Source of the DNA: Candidatus Gastranaerophilales bacterium
GTDB lineage: Bacteria; Cyanobacteriota; Vampirovibrionia; Gastranaerophilales; Gastranaerophilaceae
Reading direction: 5' to 3'
NCBI GenBank assembly: GCA_944325835.1
Contig: CALVBO010000003.1
Location: 144,123-208,122 of the forward strand
Length of the DNA: 64,000 nt
The position numbers and the translations under genes are program-made. The notes below the pieces were generated by a model. That model saw only the letters and a list, made by a program, of their open reading frames with translations, was not told the origin of the DNA and searched no databases. Below are positions 52,088 to 59,683 of this stretch, piece after piece (position 1 is the first letter of the stretch; each line of letters begins with the position of its first letter).

Positions 52088-52177
52088 TAATTAGAATTGG
52101 ATTAATTTTATTCTGTAAAGTTAATATTCTTGCTTTTTTAATATAAATCTTTTATTCTTGTTAGAGGAGGATTTGTG

Positions 52178-52750
52178 ATGAAAGCTTTAAAAATACTTTT
52201 AGGATTTTTTCTTTTAGCCGGCTTATTTTGCACGCAGGTTTTTGCGCAGGAGCCGACCCATTGGAACAAGAATATGCTTCTGGTTTATATGCCGGAGGGT
52301 AACGAATATACTCCTATGATGTCCAAGGCATTTATTGAGTGGGAAGGAAAGTTTGCGCGTAAGATACAGTTTATACAAACGACATTTGAGCGTGATGTAA
52401 GGCTTGCCGAGATTGAAGTGAAGTTCAATCAGGTGAGCGGTGAAGAAGCGAAGAATTCCGGTTCTACTGTTTTGACGGGTCAGACAAATACTTACCGTCA
52501 CGGAACAATAACAATCAATACTCTTTACAACGAAGAGATTGAAAAAGATCCTGCAAAGAAAGCAAAGAATGATGCGGAAATTTACAGGATAATGCTTCAC
52601 GAAGTAGGGAAAGTTATGGGTTTGCCGTCGTCTGAAAACCCGCAGAGTGTTATGAACGACAAAATCGTTGACGGGCAAACAATTTTGCAAGAGGACATTG
52701 ATAAAGTATATGAATTATATGGCTGGCGCGCAAGAGGCAGAGTGAAGTAA
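52178..52750 (+). CDS. exported matrixin-like protein with a broken zinc site
   Basis: The product has 190 residues from the ATG at 52178, with AGGAGG upstream. A signal peptide (LKILLGFFLLAGLFCTQVFA) is followed by a matrixin-like fold: a strand HGTITINTLYN, then MLHEVGKVMGLPSSENPQSVM. In matrixins this region is HExxHxxGxxH with a Met-turn. Here the second His is Lys, and Ser-Glu stand where the third His should be, while HE, Gly and the Met-turn remain. It is therefore probably not a zinc protease and may keep a binding role. Confidence 0.7.
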   Translation: MKALKILLGFFLLAGLFCTQVFAQEPTHWNKNMLLVYMPEGNEYTPMMSKAFIEWEGKFARKIQFIQTTFERDVRLAEIEVKFNQVSGEEAKNSGSTVLTGQTNTYRHGTITINTLYNEEIEKDPAKKAKNDAEIYRIMLHEVGKVMGLPSSENPQSVMNDKIVDGQTILQEDIDKVYELYGWRARGRVK

Positions 52751-52789
52751 AAGCATGACTTTCCGTTGAAGATCATTAATATGTAAGAT

Positions 52790-52905
52790 GTCCGAGAAAG
52801 TTTCGCGATAAGGAACGTGAGCGAAACTTTTGAGTGGCGTATTAGACAGCGCAGCCACGCGCGACCCGCGGTTCAGCGGGGCGGAAGTGGCGGAGAACTG
52901 CTTTA
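52790..52905 (+). repeat. dispersed covarying-hairpin element, copy 6
   Basis: It is the most regular short copy. Hairpin 1 pairs AAAGTTTCGC (52797-52806) with GCGAAACTTT (52821-52830), loop GATAAGGAACGTGA. The core GAGTGGCGTATTAGACAGCG follows. Hairpin 2 is CCCGC-GGTTCA-GCGGG inside GCCAC/GTGGC. It ends GGAGAACTGCTTTA. Confidence 0.92.
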
Positions 52906-52960
52906 TTGTAGTAGCAATGTACGAAATCACTCGAAATTCCTCATCTAAAAGTAGGATTTT

Positions 52961-52989
52961 TTGAGAAAGAGGGGTACATAATATATAAA
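52961..52989 (+). promoter_or_regulatory. promoter of the flagellar cluster
   Basis: TTGAGA (52961-52966) and TATAAA (52984-52989) are 17 bp apart, 40 bases before fliE. GAAAGGG serves as the ribosome-binding site. It looks like a housekeeping promoter. Confidence 0.55.
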
Positions 52990-53029
52990 TATCATGTAAT
53001 ATGGTAATTATAAGAAAGGGCTAAAACCT

Positions 53030-53371
53030 ATGTACAACAGCTTTTATCCTCAATATGATCTTGCGGGAAGAATTCAACACTCAAAAATCGACACCGGAAT
53101 CGGCAATATGCAGCCGATGCGGACAAGCAGGGTCGAAACAGCGAACTCTCCTGATTTCAAACAGGTTTTCTCGGGTTTACTTGAAAACTTCAATCAGGAA
53201 CTCAATGCCCCTGACAATATGTTAAAAGACGTTATGTCAGGTAACAACAATGTCGATGTCCACGACGTTATGATTGCAATGGCTAAATCAGAAGTTACGG
53301 TTAACATTGCAACTCAGGCAGTTGGTAAAGTTATCAACGCCTACGATAGAGTAATGCAAATTCAGGTATAA
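53030..53371 (+). CDS. fliE: flagellar hook-basal body protein FliE
   Basis: The product has 113 residues. The C-terminal half shows the FliE pattern (VDVHDVMIAMAKSEVTVNIATQAVGKVINAYDRVMQIQV), which packs with the MS-ring and rod. FliE is the rod adapter and export substrate. The N-terminal ~40 residues are not conserved. It is first in fliE-fliF-(fliG-like)-fliH-flhA. Confidence 0.88.
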   Translation: MYNSFYPQYDLAGRIQHSKIDTGIGNMQPMRTSRVETANSPDFKQVFSGLLENFNQELNAPDNMLKDVMSGNNNVDVHDVMIAMAKSEVTVNIATQAVGKVINAYDRVMQIQV

Positions 53372-53434
53372 TTTTTGTAAATAGTTTACCAGACTTAGTT
53401 AGGGAATGCGGTTGACACCGCCAAGAGAGAACAA

Positions 53435-55129
53435 ATGGAATTTTTGTCAAAATTACAAGAGAATAAACCTTTATTTTTTGGACTTATTGCAGGGATAGCA
53501 CTTTTACTTGTGCTTGCAATTGTCGTGCCGATTACGGTAAGTGCCGGAAACAGTAATAAAAAAGGTGATGTTGAAGTCAGCATGGAACCTATTAAAGAAG
53601 ATGTTGACCTTTTAACAACCGATAATTTGGGTAAAGCTCTTGAAATTCAGGCGTTGCTTGCAAAACAGGATATTGCGGCAAGCAGAGCCGTAGACGGTAC
53701 AAAATCCAGAATTTATCTTAAAAAAGGCGACTGCACCACTGGCCGTAAAAGATGTACAACCGAACAGCGCGACAAAGCAATTATTGCAATCGTTGAAAGC
53801 GGGCTTTTTGACCAGAATGTCGGCTTGGAAATTTTTGATAAAGGCGACTTTACTTCTACAAAAGAAGATAAAAAAATTAGACTTGCACGCGCTATTAACG
53901 GTGAATTATCAAGATTAATCAGAAAGATTAATCCGATAGAAAACGCGTCTGTTTTTATTTCCATTCCTGAACAATCATTATTTACGGCTAATCAAAAACC
54001 TGTCACAGCAACGGTTCAGGTTACTATCCCGATTGGAGAAAAATTAGATCAGACAAAAGTTAAGGCTATTTCAAATCTGCTTTTAGGCAGCGTTTCGGGC
54101 TTGACACCGGAAAATATAGCTATTACGGATACAAACGGCAATGTTTACCACAGTCTTATGGGCGCGCAGGATGAAATGCTTGCAAAACTCGAAGAAAACG
54201 ACCGTTATATGCAGAAAAAAGTTTCCGCGCAACTGGATAGACTCCTTAACGGCAAAGGAAACTATGTTGTTACGGTAAGTACGTTTCTTGTTCAGGCGCC
54301 AATGGAAAAATTCAGTATAATTTATGACCCTAATCAAAAGACTGCGGTTACGGAACAGTCTTTTCAGGAAGGATTAGGCGATCAGACCGCTGATTCAAAC
54401 AAAGGTATTAACGCAGTAAGTGTTTATCTTCCAAACGGTCTTGCACCGGGGGATGTAAATTCTACGCAGAACAGAAATTATTCCCGTCAGGCAACTGAAA
54501 CCCAGTACGGAGTTACCAAAACGCAGGTTAATGAATATATTAAACCGGGTGTAATGGAAGAGATTTCAATTGCTGTAACTATTGAAAAGAGTGCACTGCC
54601 GGCAAATACAACAATAGAAGAGTTGAAAGATTTAATCGCAAAGGCGGCAAGCCCGAAAGCAAGAGCAGAAAATGTTTCCATAGCATTCTCGGATTCTCAG
54701 GATCCATATCTTGCTTCCGACAGACCTGTTAAGCTGGCAGAACCTGACAAAACAGGCAACCCGTGGTGGCTTGCGGTTGCTATCTCCGGTCTTGCAGCAC
54801 TGTTTATCATAGGGCATGTTTCTAATAAGATTAAACGTGCAAGAGAAGAACAGCAGCAGGAAGTTGAAAGCTTACGTCAACTTGCCAGCCAGCAGGAACA
54901 ACAGCTTCAAGCTATCAATATGCGGGCAAATCAACTGACTGCACAGCAATCAGAGCTTGCGCAGGGGCTTATGGAACAGCAGCAGCGCGGCGCATTAACG
55001 GACAAAGGCCCGCAAATGCCTTCTGTTGACCAGCTTGTAGAAGCATTAACCGGAATTTCAGCAGATATTTCCGATATCTCGGACGAAGATGCAGCTGAAA
55101 AAATCAAGAGCTGGATAGAAAAATCATAA
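53435..55129 (+). CDS. fliF: flagellar MS-ring protein FliF
   Basis: The product has 564 residues. Membrane helices lie at about 12-35 and 443-465. The periplasmic ring-building motif is present (LARAINGELSRLIRKINPIENASVFISIPEQSLF and VTATVQVTIPIG). The cytoplasmic tail is Gln-rich and ends with VDQLVEALTG...AEKIKSWIEKS, where FliG binds. A Cys-containing insertion (KKGDCTTGRKRCTTEQR) sits near residue 95-110. It forms the inner-membrane ring of the flagellum. Confidence 0.92.
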   Translation: MEFLSKLQENKPLFFGLIAGIALLLVLAIVVPITVSAGNSNKKGDVEVSMEPIKEDVDLLTTDNLGKALEIQALLAKQDIAASRAVDGTKSRIYLKKGDCTTGRKRCTTEQRDKAIIAIVESGLFDQNVGLEIFDKGDFTSTKEDKKIRLARAINGELSRLIRKINPIENASVFISIPEQSLFTANQKPVTATVQVTIPIGEKLDQTKVKAISNLLLGSVSGLTPENIAITDTNGNVYHSLMGAQDEMLAKLEENDRYMQKKVSAQLDRLLNGKGNYVVTVSTFLVQAPMEKFSIIYDPNQKTAVTEQSFQEGLGDQTADSNKGINAVSVYLPNGLAPGDVNSTQNRNYSRQATETQYGVTKTQVNEYIKPGVMEEISIAVTIEKSALPANTTIEELKDLIAKAASPKARAENVSIAFSDSQDPYLASDRPVKLAEPDKTGNPWWLAVAISGLAALFIIGHVSNKIKRAREEQQQEVESLRQLASQQEQQLQAINMRANQLTAQQSELAQGLMEQQQRGALTDKGPQMPSVDQLVEALTGISADISDISDEDAAEKIKSWIEKS

Positions 55130-55130
55130 G

Positions 55131-55172
55131 ACTGGCGAGCCGCGGTTTGACCCGCGGGGCAAGCCTGTTGGG
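55131..55172 (+). repeat. GC-rich remnant resembling hairpin 2 of the dispersed element
   Basis: Between fliF and the fliG-like gene, CCGCGGTTTGACCCGCGGGG and CAAGCCTG echo the GGTTGACCTGCGGG...GGCAAGCAGG part of copy 4, in the same orientation. The conserved ends are missing. Confidence 0.35.
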
Positions 55173-55196
55173 AACAATAATAAAAAGGAATAAATA

Positions 55197-56237
55197 ATGG
55201 CGATAAAGGGTTTTGATTATAAAGCTTTTGCACAGGATATGCACGCACAGGCCAGTGAGCTTGTGCCGGCGCATTTTACACCCGATCAAAAAGAATACAT
55301 CACAACAACCCTTTTGAAATTCGCGATGATTGCAGGTGAAGCCCTCGATAAAGACGGGGAGTTTAACGCAGATCAGGCGGTAATGATTACACAGATTATC
55401 GCCGAGTGGTCGTTCCACAAGTCTGTTGACCTTGTTAATTCCGGTATTCCGCGGCAGTACTGGGATCCGATTATGCAAAAAATCGCGCTTACGATTTTTG
55501 AGGTTTCAAAAAACGCTTTCAGGCAGAATGTTCCGCAGGAGCAGGCGCTTGAGGCGATTGAGCACCATGTCCGAAACACTTATGTCCACGCAATTGAAGA
55601 ATTGAAAAAGAGAAATCTTATTGACGATGAGTTAATGGAGAAGGCCGTAAGTCAATCAAACATTGACGCAATGGCTCAGAGCGCGGATGAACAAATGCAG
55701 GCCGAAGCCCAGCAGCAAGCGGCTGCGGCACAACAGACTCCACAGGGCAGAGCGCCTCAAGGTGCTCCGCAGGGTGCAGTTAATCTTCCTAAAGCCCCTA
55801 ACGGGCTGGAAAAACTTGATGCCGAATCTGCCAAGATGCTGCGCCTTGTCACTGTTGCAATGCTTTTTCAACGTATGCAGCAGGATAAAGTTCAGGTTAT
55901 TTTGAATCAATTTAATCCGGATGAGGCAAATGATATTATTCGTTATATGGGTATGGATGATTTAACCGGAAAAATTGATCCCCGAACGGTTATGCAGTGC
56001 TTGAGAGAATTCCGTGATATTCTGCCGGCACAGCCGCTAAACCTTTCACCGACAAAGATTGTAAATAAAATTAAAGCACTTGGAGATTTCATCGACCGTC
56101 CGAAACTGGAATTGTTTTTGAAGCCTGAAAGAGCACGTGTAAGACGTTTTGTATTCAGTGCGCTGGAAGGTGAAGTAGTGGATATGCCCCCTAAAGTTGC
56201 GTGCATTATTGCCTCACATATTGAAAGTATGGTATAG
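55197..56237 (+). CDS. fliG: FliG-like flagellar switch protein (divergent)
   Basis: The product has 346 residues at the normal fliG position. The C-terminal half has a FliG-type helical unit (VTVAMLFQRMQQDKVQVILN, NPDEANDIIRYMGMDDLTGK). Between the halves lies a Gln/Ala/Pro-rich linker (about residues 160-205). The first ~150 residues do not look like standard FliG. I do not see the charged torque helix (FVFEDL..DDR type) at the end. It may be a rebuilt C-ring protein, or a FliG replaced by an analogue. Confidence 0.5.
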   Translation: MAIKGFDYKAFAQDMHAQASELVPAHFTPDQKEYITTTLLKFAMIAGEALDKDGEFNADQAVMITQIIAEWSFHKSVDLVNSGIPRQYWDPIMQKIALTIFEVSKNAFRQNVPQEQALEAIEHHVRNTYVHAIEELKKRNLIDDELMEKAVSQSNIDAMAQSADEQMQAEAQQQAAAAQQTPQGRAPQGAPQGAVNLPKAPNGLEKLDAESAKMLRLVTVAMLFQRMQQDKVQVILNQFNPDEANDIIRYMGMDDLTGKIDPRTVMQCLREFRDILPAQPLNLSPTKIVNKIKALGDFIDRPKLELFLKPERARVRRFVFSALEGEVVDMPPKVACIIASHIESMV

Positions 56238-56242
56238 TATAG

Positions 56243-56368
56243 GGGTTAATAAGTTAATAGGTTAAATAGTTAATAAGGAATATAGCCAAAATTGAAGAGA
56301 ATAAATCCGGGTTAATTCCCATAACCCTTATTAACAGCGGTCGCAGACCGCGATTAACTCATTAACCC
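56243..56368. other. long inverted repeat between fliG-like gene and fliH
   Basis: GGGTTAATAAGTTAAT (56243-56258) and ATTAACTCATTAACCC (56353-56368) are inverted with one mismatch. Inside are further TTAATA-type repeats and a GGTC-GCA-GACC hairpin. This 144-base spacer holds no gene. It could fold in the operon mRNA and set fliH/flhA expression. Confidence 0.6.
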
Positions 56369-56381
56369 TAAGGTAGAATAA

Positions 56382-57080
56382 ATGATTATCAAAAAGAACA
56401 TAAAGAAAACCGAAGTCGAAGAGGTTAGTCAGCCGCAAGCCGCAGAAGAAACGGTCAAGGAGGGCGAGAGTTACAAGATAGACCTTTTTGATCTGGATAA
56501 TATAGATTTCAAACAACGTTATGAAAGACGCCGCGGGGATAGGCGCAGAGGGTTTCGCCGTATTGACGACAGGAATCTTATTTCGCGGGCACGTGAAGAG
56601 GCTGCGACAATTCGTGAAGCTGCTGCAAAAGAAGGTTATGACAACGGAATTGCGCAGGCCGAACATGATATCGCACAGTTGAAATCCCAGATTATAAAAT
56701 TTGCCGGTGCCGAGCAGGCGGTTTTTGACGCAATAGCGCCTGAAATCCTTGCAATAAGCATTGATATCGCAAAAAAAATCATTAAAACAGAAGTACAGCA
56801 AAATCCGGATTTGATAATTGCCAATATTCAGGAGTGTTTAAAAGAGTTATCCAAGGAAGAAACAAAGGTAATGTTGAAGTTGAACCCGTCTGATGTTGCA
56901 AATGTCAAACAACAGATTCCGACAATGTTGGAAAATGCGGGATTAGATGTTAAAATAATGATTGTTCCGGATGCTTCAATCACGCAGGGCGGCGGAATAA
57001 TTCAAACAACAAACGGGATAATAGATGTTACTATCGACACACAGGTCGATATTATCACAAAAGCATTGAGAGAGATTTAA
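56382..57080 (+). CDS. fliH: flagellar export stator protein FliH
   Basis: The product has 232 residues. A variable charged N-terminus (YERRRGDRRRGFRRIDDRN) and coiled coil (AREEAATIREAAAKEGYDNG) lead to the FliH/SctL C-terminal domain (EILAISIDIAKKIIKTEVQQ, VMLKLNPSDVANVKQQIPTM). FliH regulates the export ATPase FliI. No fliI follows; flhA starts three bases after the stop. Confidence 0.85.
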   Translation: MIIKKNIKKTEVEEVSQPQAAEETVKEGESYKIDLFDLDNIDFKQRYERRRGDRRRGFRRIDDRNLISRAREEAATIREAAAKEGYDNGIAQAEHDIAQLKSQIIKFAGAEQAVFDAIAPEILAISIDIAKKIIKTEVQQNPDLIIANIQECLKELSKEETKVMLKLNPSDVANVKQQIPTMLENAGLDVKIMIVPDASITQGGGIIQTTNGIIDVTIDTQVDIITKALREI

Positions 57081-57083
57081 CGG

Positions 57084-59189
57084 ATGGCACAGGCTCAGGC
57101 ACAACAAGGAAGCGGTTCAGGCGGAAATCCATTAAGTGAAATATTTATGGCAGTCTTTGTACTGTTCCTTATTGTCATATTGTTGGTTGAACTTCCAAAC
57201 TGGGTTGTTAACGTTTGTATTTGTTTAAACATTACCCTCGGAATTGTCCTGATGATGTTTGCGCTTTATGTTCAAAAAACTCTGGAACTTTCGTCCTTCC
57301 CGTCCATTATTCTTCTGGGAACGATGTTCAGGCTTGTATTGTCAATAGCTTCAACCCGTTTAATTCTGGCAAAAGGCGAGGCGGGTGAAGTAATACACGC
57401 GTTTGGAACCTTCGTAACCGGCGGTAATATGATTGTAGGTGCCGTAATCTTCTTAATTATTACGGTTGTACAGTTTATGGTAATCACAAAAGGTGCCGAA
57501 CGTATCGCGGAAGTTGCGGCACGTTTCGCATTAGACGCAATGCCGGGTAAACAGATGACGATTGACGCGGACTTTAACGCAGGGTTGATTTCGCCGGAAG
57601 AAGCAACTAAAAAACGTGAGGACTTATCAAGAGAATCAAACCTTTTCGGTTCCATGGACGGTGCTATGAAGTTCGTAAAAGGGGATACTATTGCCGGTAT
57701 TATTATTATGTTAATTAACATTATCGGCGGTTTAAGTATCGGGTGTTTGATGAACCAGATGCCTATTGCGGATGCGCTTTCCAAATATACAATTCTTACA
57801 ATCGGTGACGGTCTTGCATCACAGGTTCCGTCACTCTTGATGTCAATTGCGGCCGGTATATTTATGACACGTTCTTCCGCGCAAAGCTCTTCTCTTGGTT
57901 CTGATGTTGCCGGACAGATTATGTCAAAACCGTATGCACTGTTTTTCTCGGCGTTATTTCTGGGCTTACTCGCCGTAACCGGCCCTGTAACAGGTTTGCC
58001 GTGGCTGCCGTTTACGGTTGTCGCAATTGCGCTGGGTGTTGCAGGATTTTCCGTATTAATCAATGCGGATGTTCAATCACAATTGGGTCAACTGGAAAAC
58101 GTACGTCAGAACATGCAGGATCTTGTTAACCCGAACAGAATGTATGAACGTTTGGGGGTAGATACTTTAAGCCTGCAAGTCGGTTCTAACCTTCTTGTTA
58201 TTGCCGATCCGGATCAGGAAGGTCAATTGCTTCCAAAGATTGCGGCTTTACGTCAAAGAATTACGGATGAACTCGGTTATATTATCCCGAACATAAGAAT
58301 TATGGACTCATCTGCTCTGGATGCGAATGAATATATGATATCAATCCGCGGTAATACCGTTGCCACGGGTTATGTTTATCCGGGTAAATTTATGGTCATT
58401 GCGGATCAATGGGATTCAATCAGAAAAGATGTTCCGCCGGATGCGATTATCGGTATTGACCCGACATATCAAACTCAGGCGTACTGGATTTCGGCAGAAG
58501 CCGCTAAATCAACCCGTGCAGTTCAGGCAGTTGACGCAACAGACGTAATCGTTACCCACCTGCAGGAATGCGTAAGACGTTACGTTGATGATGTCATGAC
58601 AAAAACCGACGTACTTAAACTTATGGAACTTGTACGTTCTCAAGACCCTACACTTGTCAATGACCTTGTACCAACGATTATTTCAACAAGTGATTTGAGA
58701 AAGATTTTTGTAAACTTAATCAGAGAAAAAGTTTCTATAAAAGATATTATATTTATATTTGAAAGACTTTGTGATTACGCGAGATTTTCCAAAGAGCCGG
58801 ATATTTTGTCCGAACGTTTGAGAGCGGCGCTGGGCCGTCAAATTTGTTTGTATAACGTTCAGGATGATAAAGTTCTGTATGCCTTAACGCTTTCGGCTGA
58901 ATGGGAAAAAATTCTTGATGATAGCTGCCAGAGAACCGAGCTTGGAACAATGTTCCTGTTAAATCCTATGCAGGTACAGGAATTAATCGAAACCACGGCA
59001 ACAACAATGATGAGAGCGCATCAGGCGTGCGGTCAGCAGCCTGTAATTCTTTGTTCACCAAGAATAAGACTTCCGTTATACCAGCTTCTTGAACGTCACA
59101 TGCCGACAGTCGTTGTAATTTCATATTCCGAACTCATAACAGATATTAAAGTTGAAGCTGTCGACACTATCGGAGAAGCGTATGCGTAG
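57084..59189 (+). CDS. flhA: flagellar export gate protein FlhA
   Basis: The product has 701 residues. Eight N-terminal membrane helices carry the FHIPEP-family stretch ITKGAERIAEVAARFALDAM and PGKQMTIDADFNAGLIS. The cytoplasmic four-subdomain part (about 340-701) includes LVELVRSQDPTLVNDLVP-like PDs. It is the nonameric proton-coupled gate of the type III export apparatus. The Ala/Gln/Gly-rich first 15 residues are unusual but short. Confidence 0.95.
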   Translation: MAQAQAQQGSGSGGNPLSEIFMAVFVLFLIVILLVELPNWVVNVCICLNITLGIVLMMFALYVQKTLELSSFPSIILLGTMFRLVLSIASTRLILAKGEAGEVIHAFGTFVTGGNMIVGAVIFLIITVVQFMVITKGAERIAEVAARFALDAMPGKQMTIDADFNAGLISPEEATKKREDLSRESNLFGSMDGAMKFVKGDTIAGIIIMLINIIGGLSIGCLMNQMPIADALSKYTILTIGDGLASQVPSLLMSIAAGIFMTRSSAQSSSLGSDVAGQIMSKPYALFFSALFLGLLAVTGPVTGLPWLPFTVVAIALGVAGFSVLINADVQSQLGQLENVRQNMQDLVNPNRMYERLGVDTLSLQVGSNLLVIADPDQEGQLLPKIAALRQRITDELGYIIPNIRIMDSSALDANEYMISIRGNTVATGYVYPGKFMVIADQWDSIRKDVPPDAIIGIDPTYQTQAYWISAEAAKSTRAVQAVDATDVIVTHLQECVRRYVDDVMTKTDVLKLMELVRSQDPTLVNDLVPTIISTSDLRKIFVNLIREKVSIKDIIFIFERLCDYARFSKEPDILSERLRAALGRQICLYNVQDDKVLYALTLSAEWEKILDDSCQRTELGTMFLLNPMQVQELIETTATTMMRAHQACGQQPVILCSPRIRLPLYQLLERHMPTVVVISYSELITDIKVEAVDTIGEAYA

Positions 59190-59298
59190 TCTTGACAAGC
59201 CATAAATAAATATGCTACTGTCACTATTGTAGGGCTAAGTACACTACTTCCTCGTCACACACAATTAACGAAGAAATTGGACGAAAGGAGGTAATGCT

Positions 59299-59367
59299 AT
59301 GGTTAGTAAAATAATAATGCTATTACTAGCGTTTTCAATTGCAGTAATAGCACTAAAGTTGAATTAA
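59299..59367 (+). CDS. 22-residue membrane peptide
   Basis: The frame starts with a perfect AAAGGAGGT site seven bases before the ATG and reads MVSKIIMLLLAFSIAVIAL and three more residues. It is almost all one hydrophobic helix. A TTGACA (59192) lies upstream with a weak -10 near 59216, and a long hairpin follows the stop. Such peptides often modulate membrane complexes. The flhA neighbour suggests, but does not show, a link to export. Confidence 0.6.
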   Translation: MVSKIIMLLLAFSIAVIALKLN

Positions 59368-59369
59368 CC

Positions 59370-59427
59370 GTAGGGTGCGAAGAAAGCCTTGAAGATAATT
59401 GCCTAACTCTTTAAGGCTTCGCCCTAC
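59370..59427 (+). terminator. hairpin after the small peptide gene
   Basis: GTAGGG-GCGAAG (with a one-base bulge) and CTTCGCCCTAC pair around inner arms GCCTT/AAGGC. There is no T-run, so it may be a terminator or an mRNA-end structure. Confidence 0.5.
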
Positions 59428-59474
59428 ATATTTATTATTTATGATTTTTTATCATTTGTCAAGTGTCGGGATTT

Positions 59475-59681
59475 ATGAAACAGATTATCTTATTTTTAAT
59501 CAAAATATATCAGAGTATTTCCAGATATACGCCGGCGCATTGCCGGTTTTACCCGACGTGTTCGGAATACACAAGACAGGCTATTGAAAAATACGGGCTG
59601 CTAAAAGGCGGCTGGTTGGGAATTAAGCGAATTTGCCGCTGTCATCCGGGAAACCCCGGCGGTTATGATCCGTTGCGTTAG
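59475..59681 (+). CDS. yidD: membrane protein insertion efficiency factor YidD
   Basis: The product has 68 residues from the ATG at 59475. It shows [31 protein letters not shown] as the conserved YidD core with three Cys, then the basic [17 protein letters not shown] end. YidD is an amphipathic membrane-associated helper of YidC. Here it stands apart from rnpA and yidC. It converges with the large gene at 59684. Confidence 0.93.
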   Translation: MKQIILFLIKIYQSISRYTPAHCRFYPTCSEYTRQAIEKYGLLKGGWLGIKRICRCHPGNPGGYDPLR

Positions 59682-59683
59682 TA

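Noticed and set aside
57272..58063. 263-codon open frame antisense to flhA
   Set aside because: It lies wholly inside the well-supported flhA, has no ribosome-binding site and shows low-complexity composition typical of a shadow frame.
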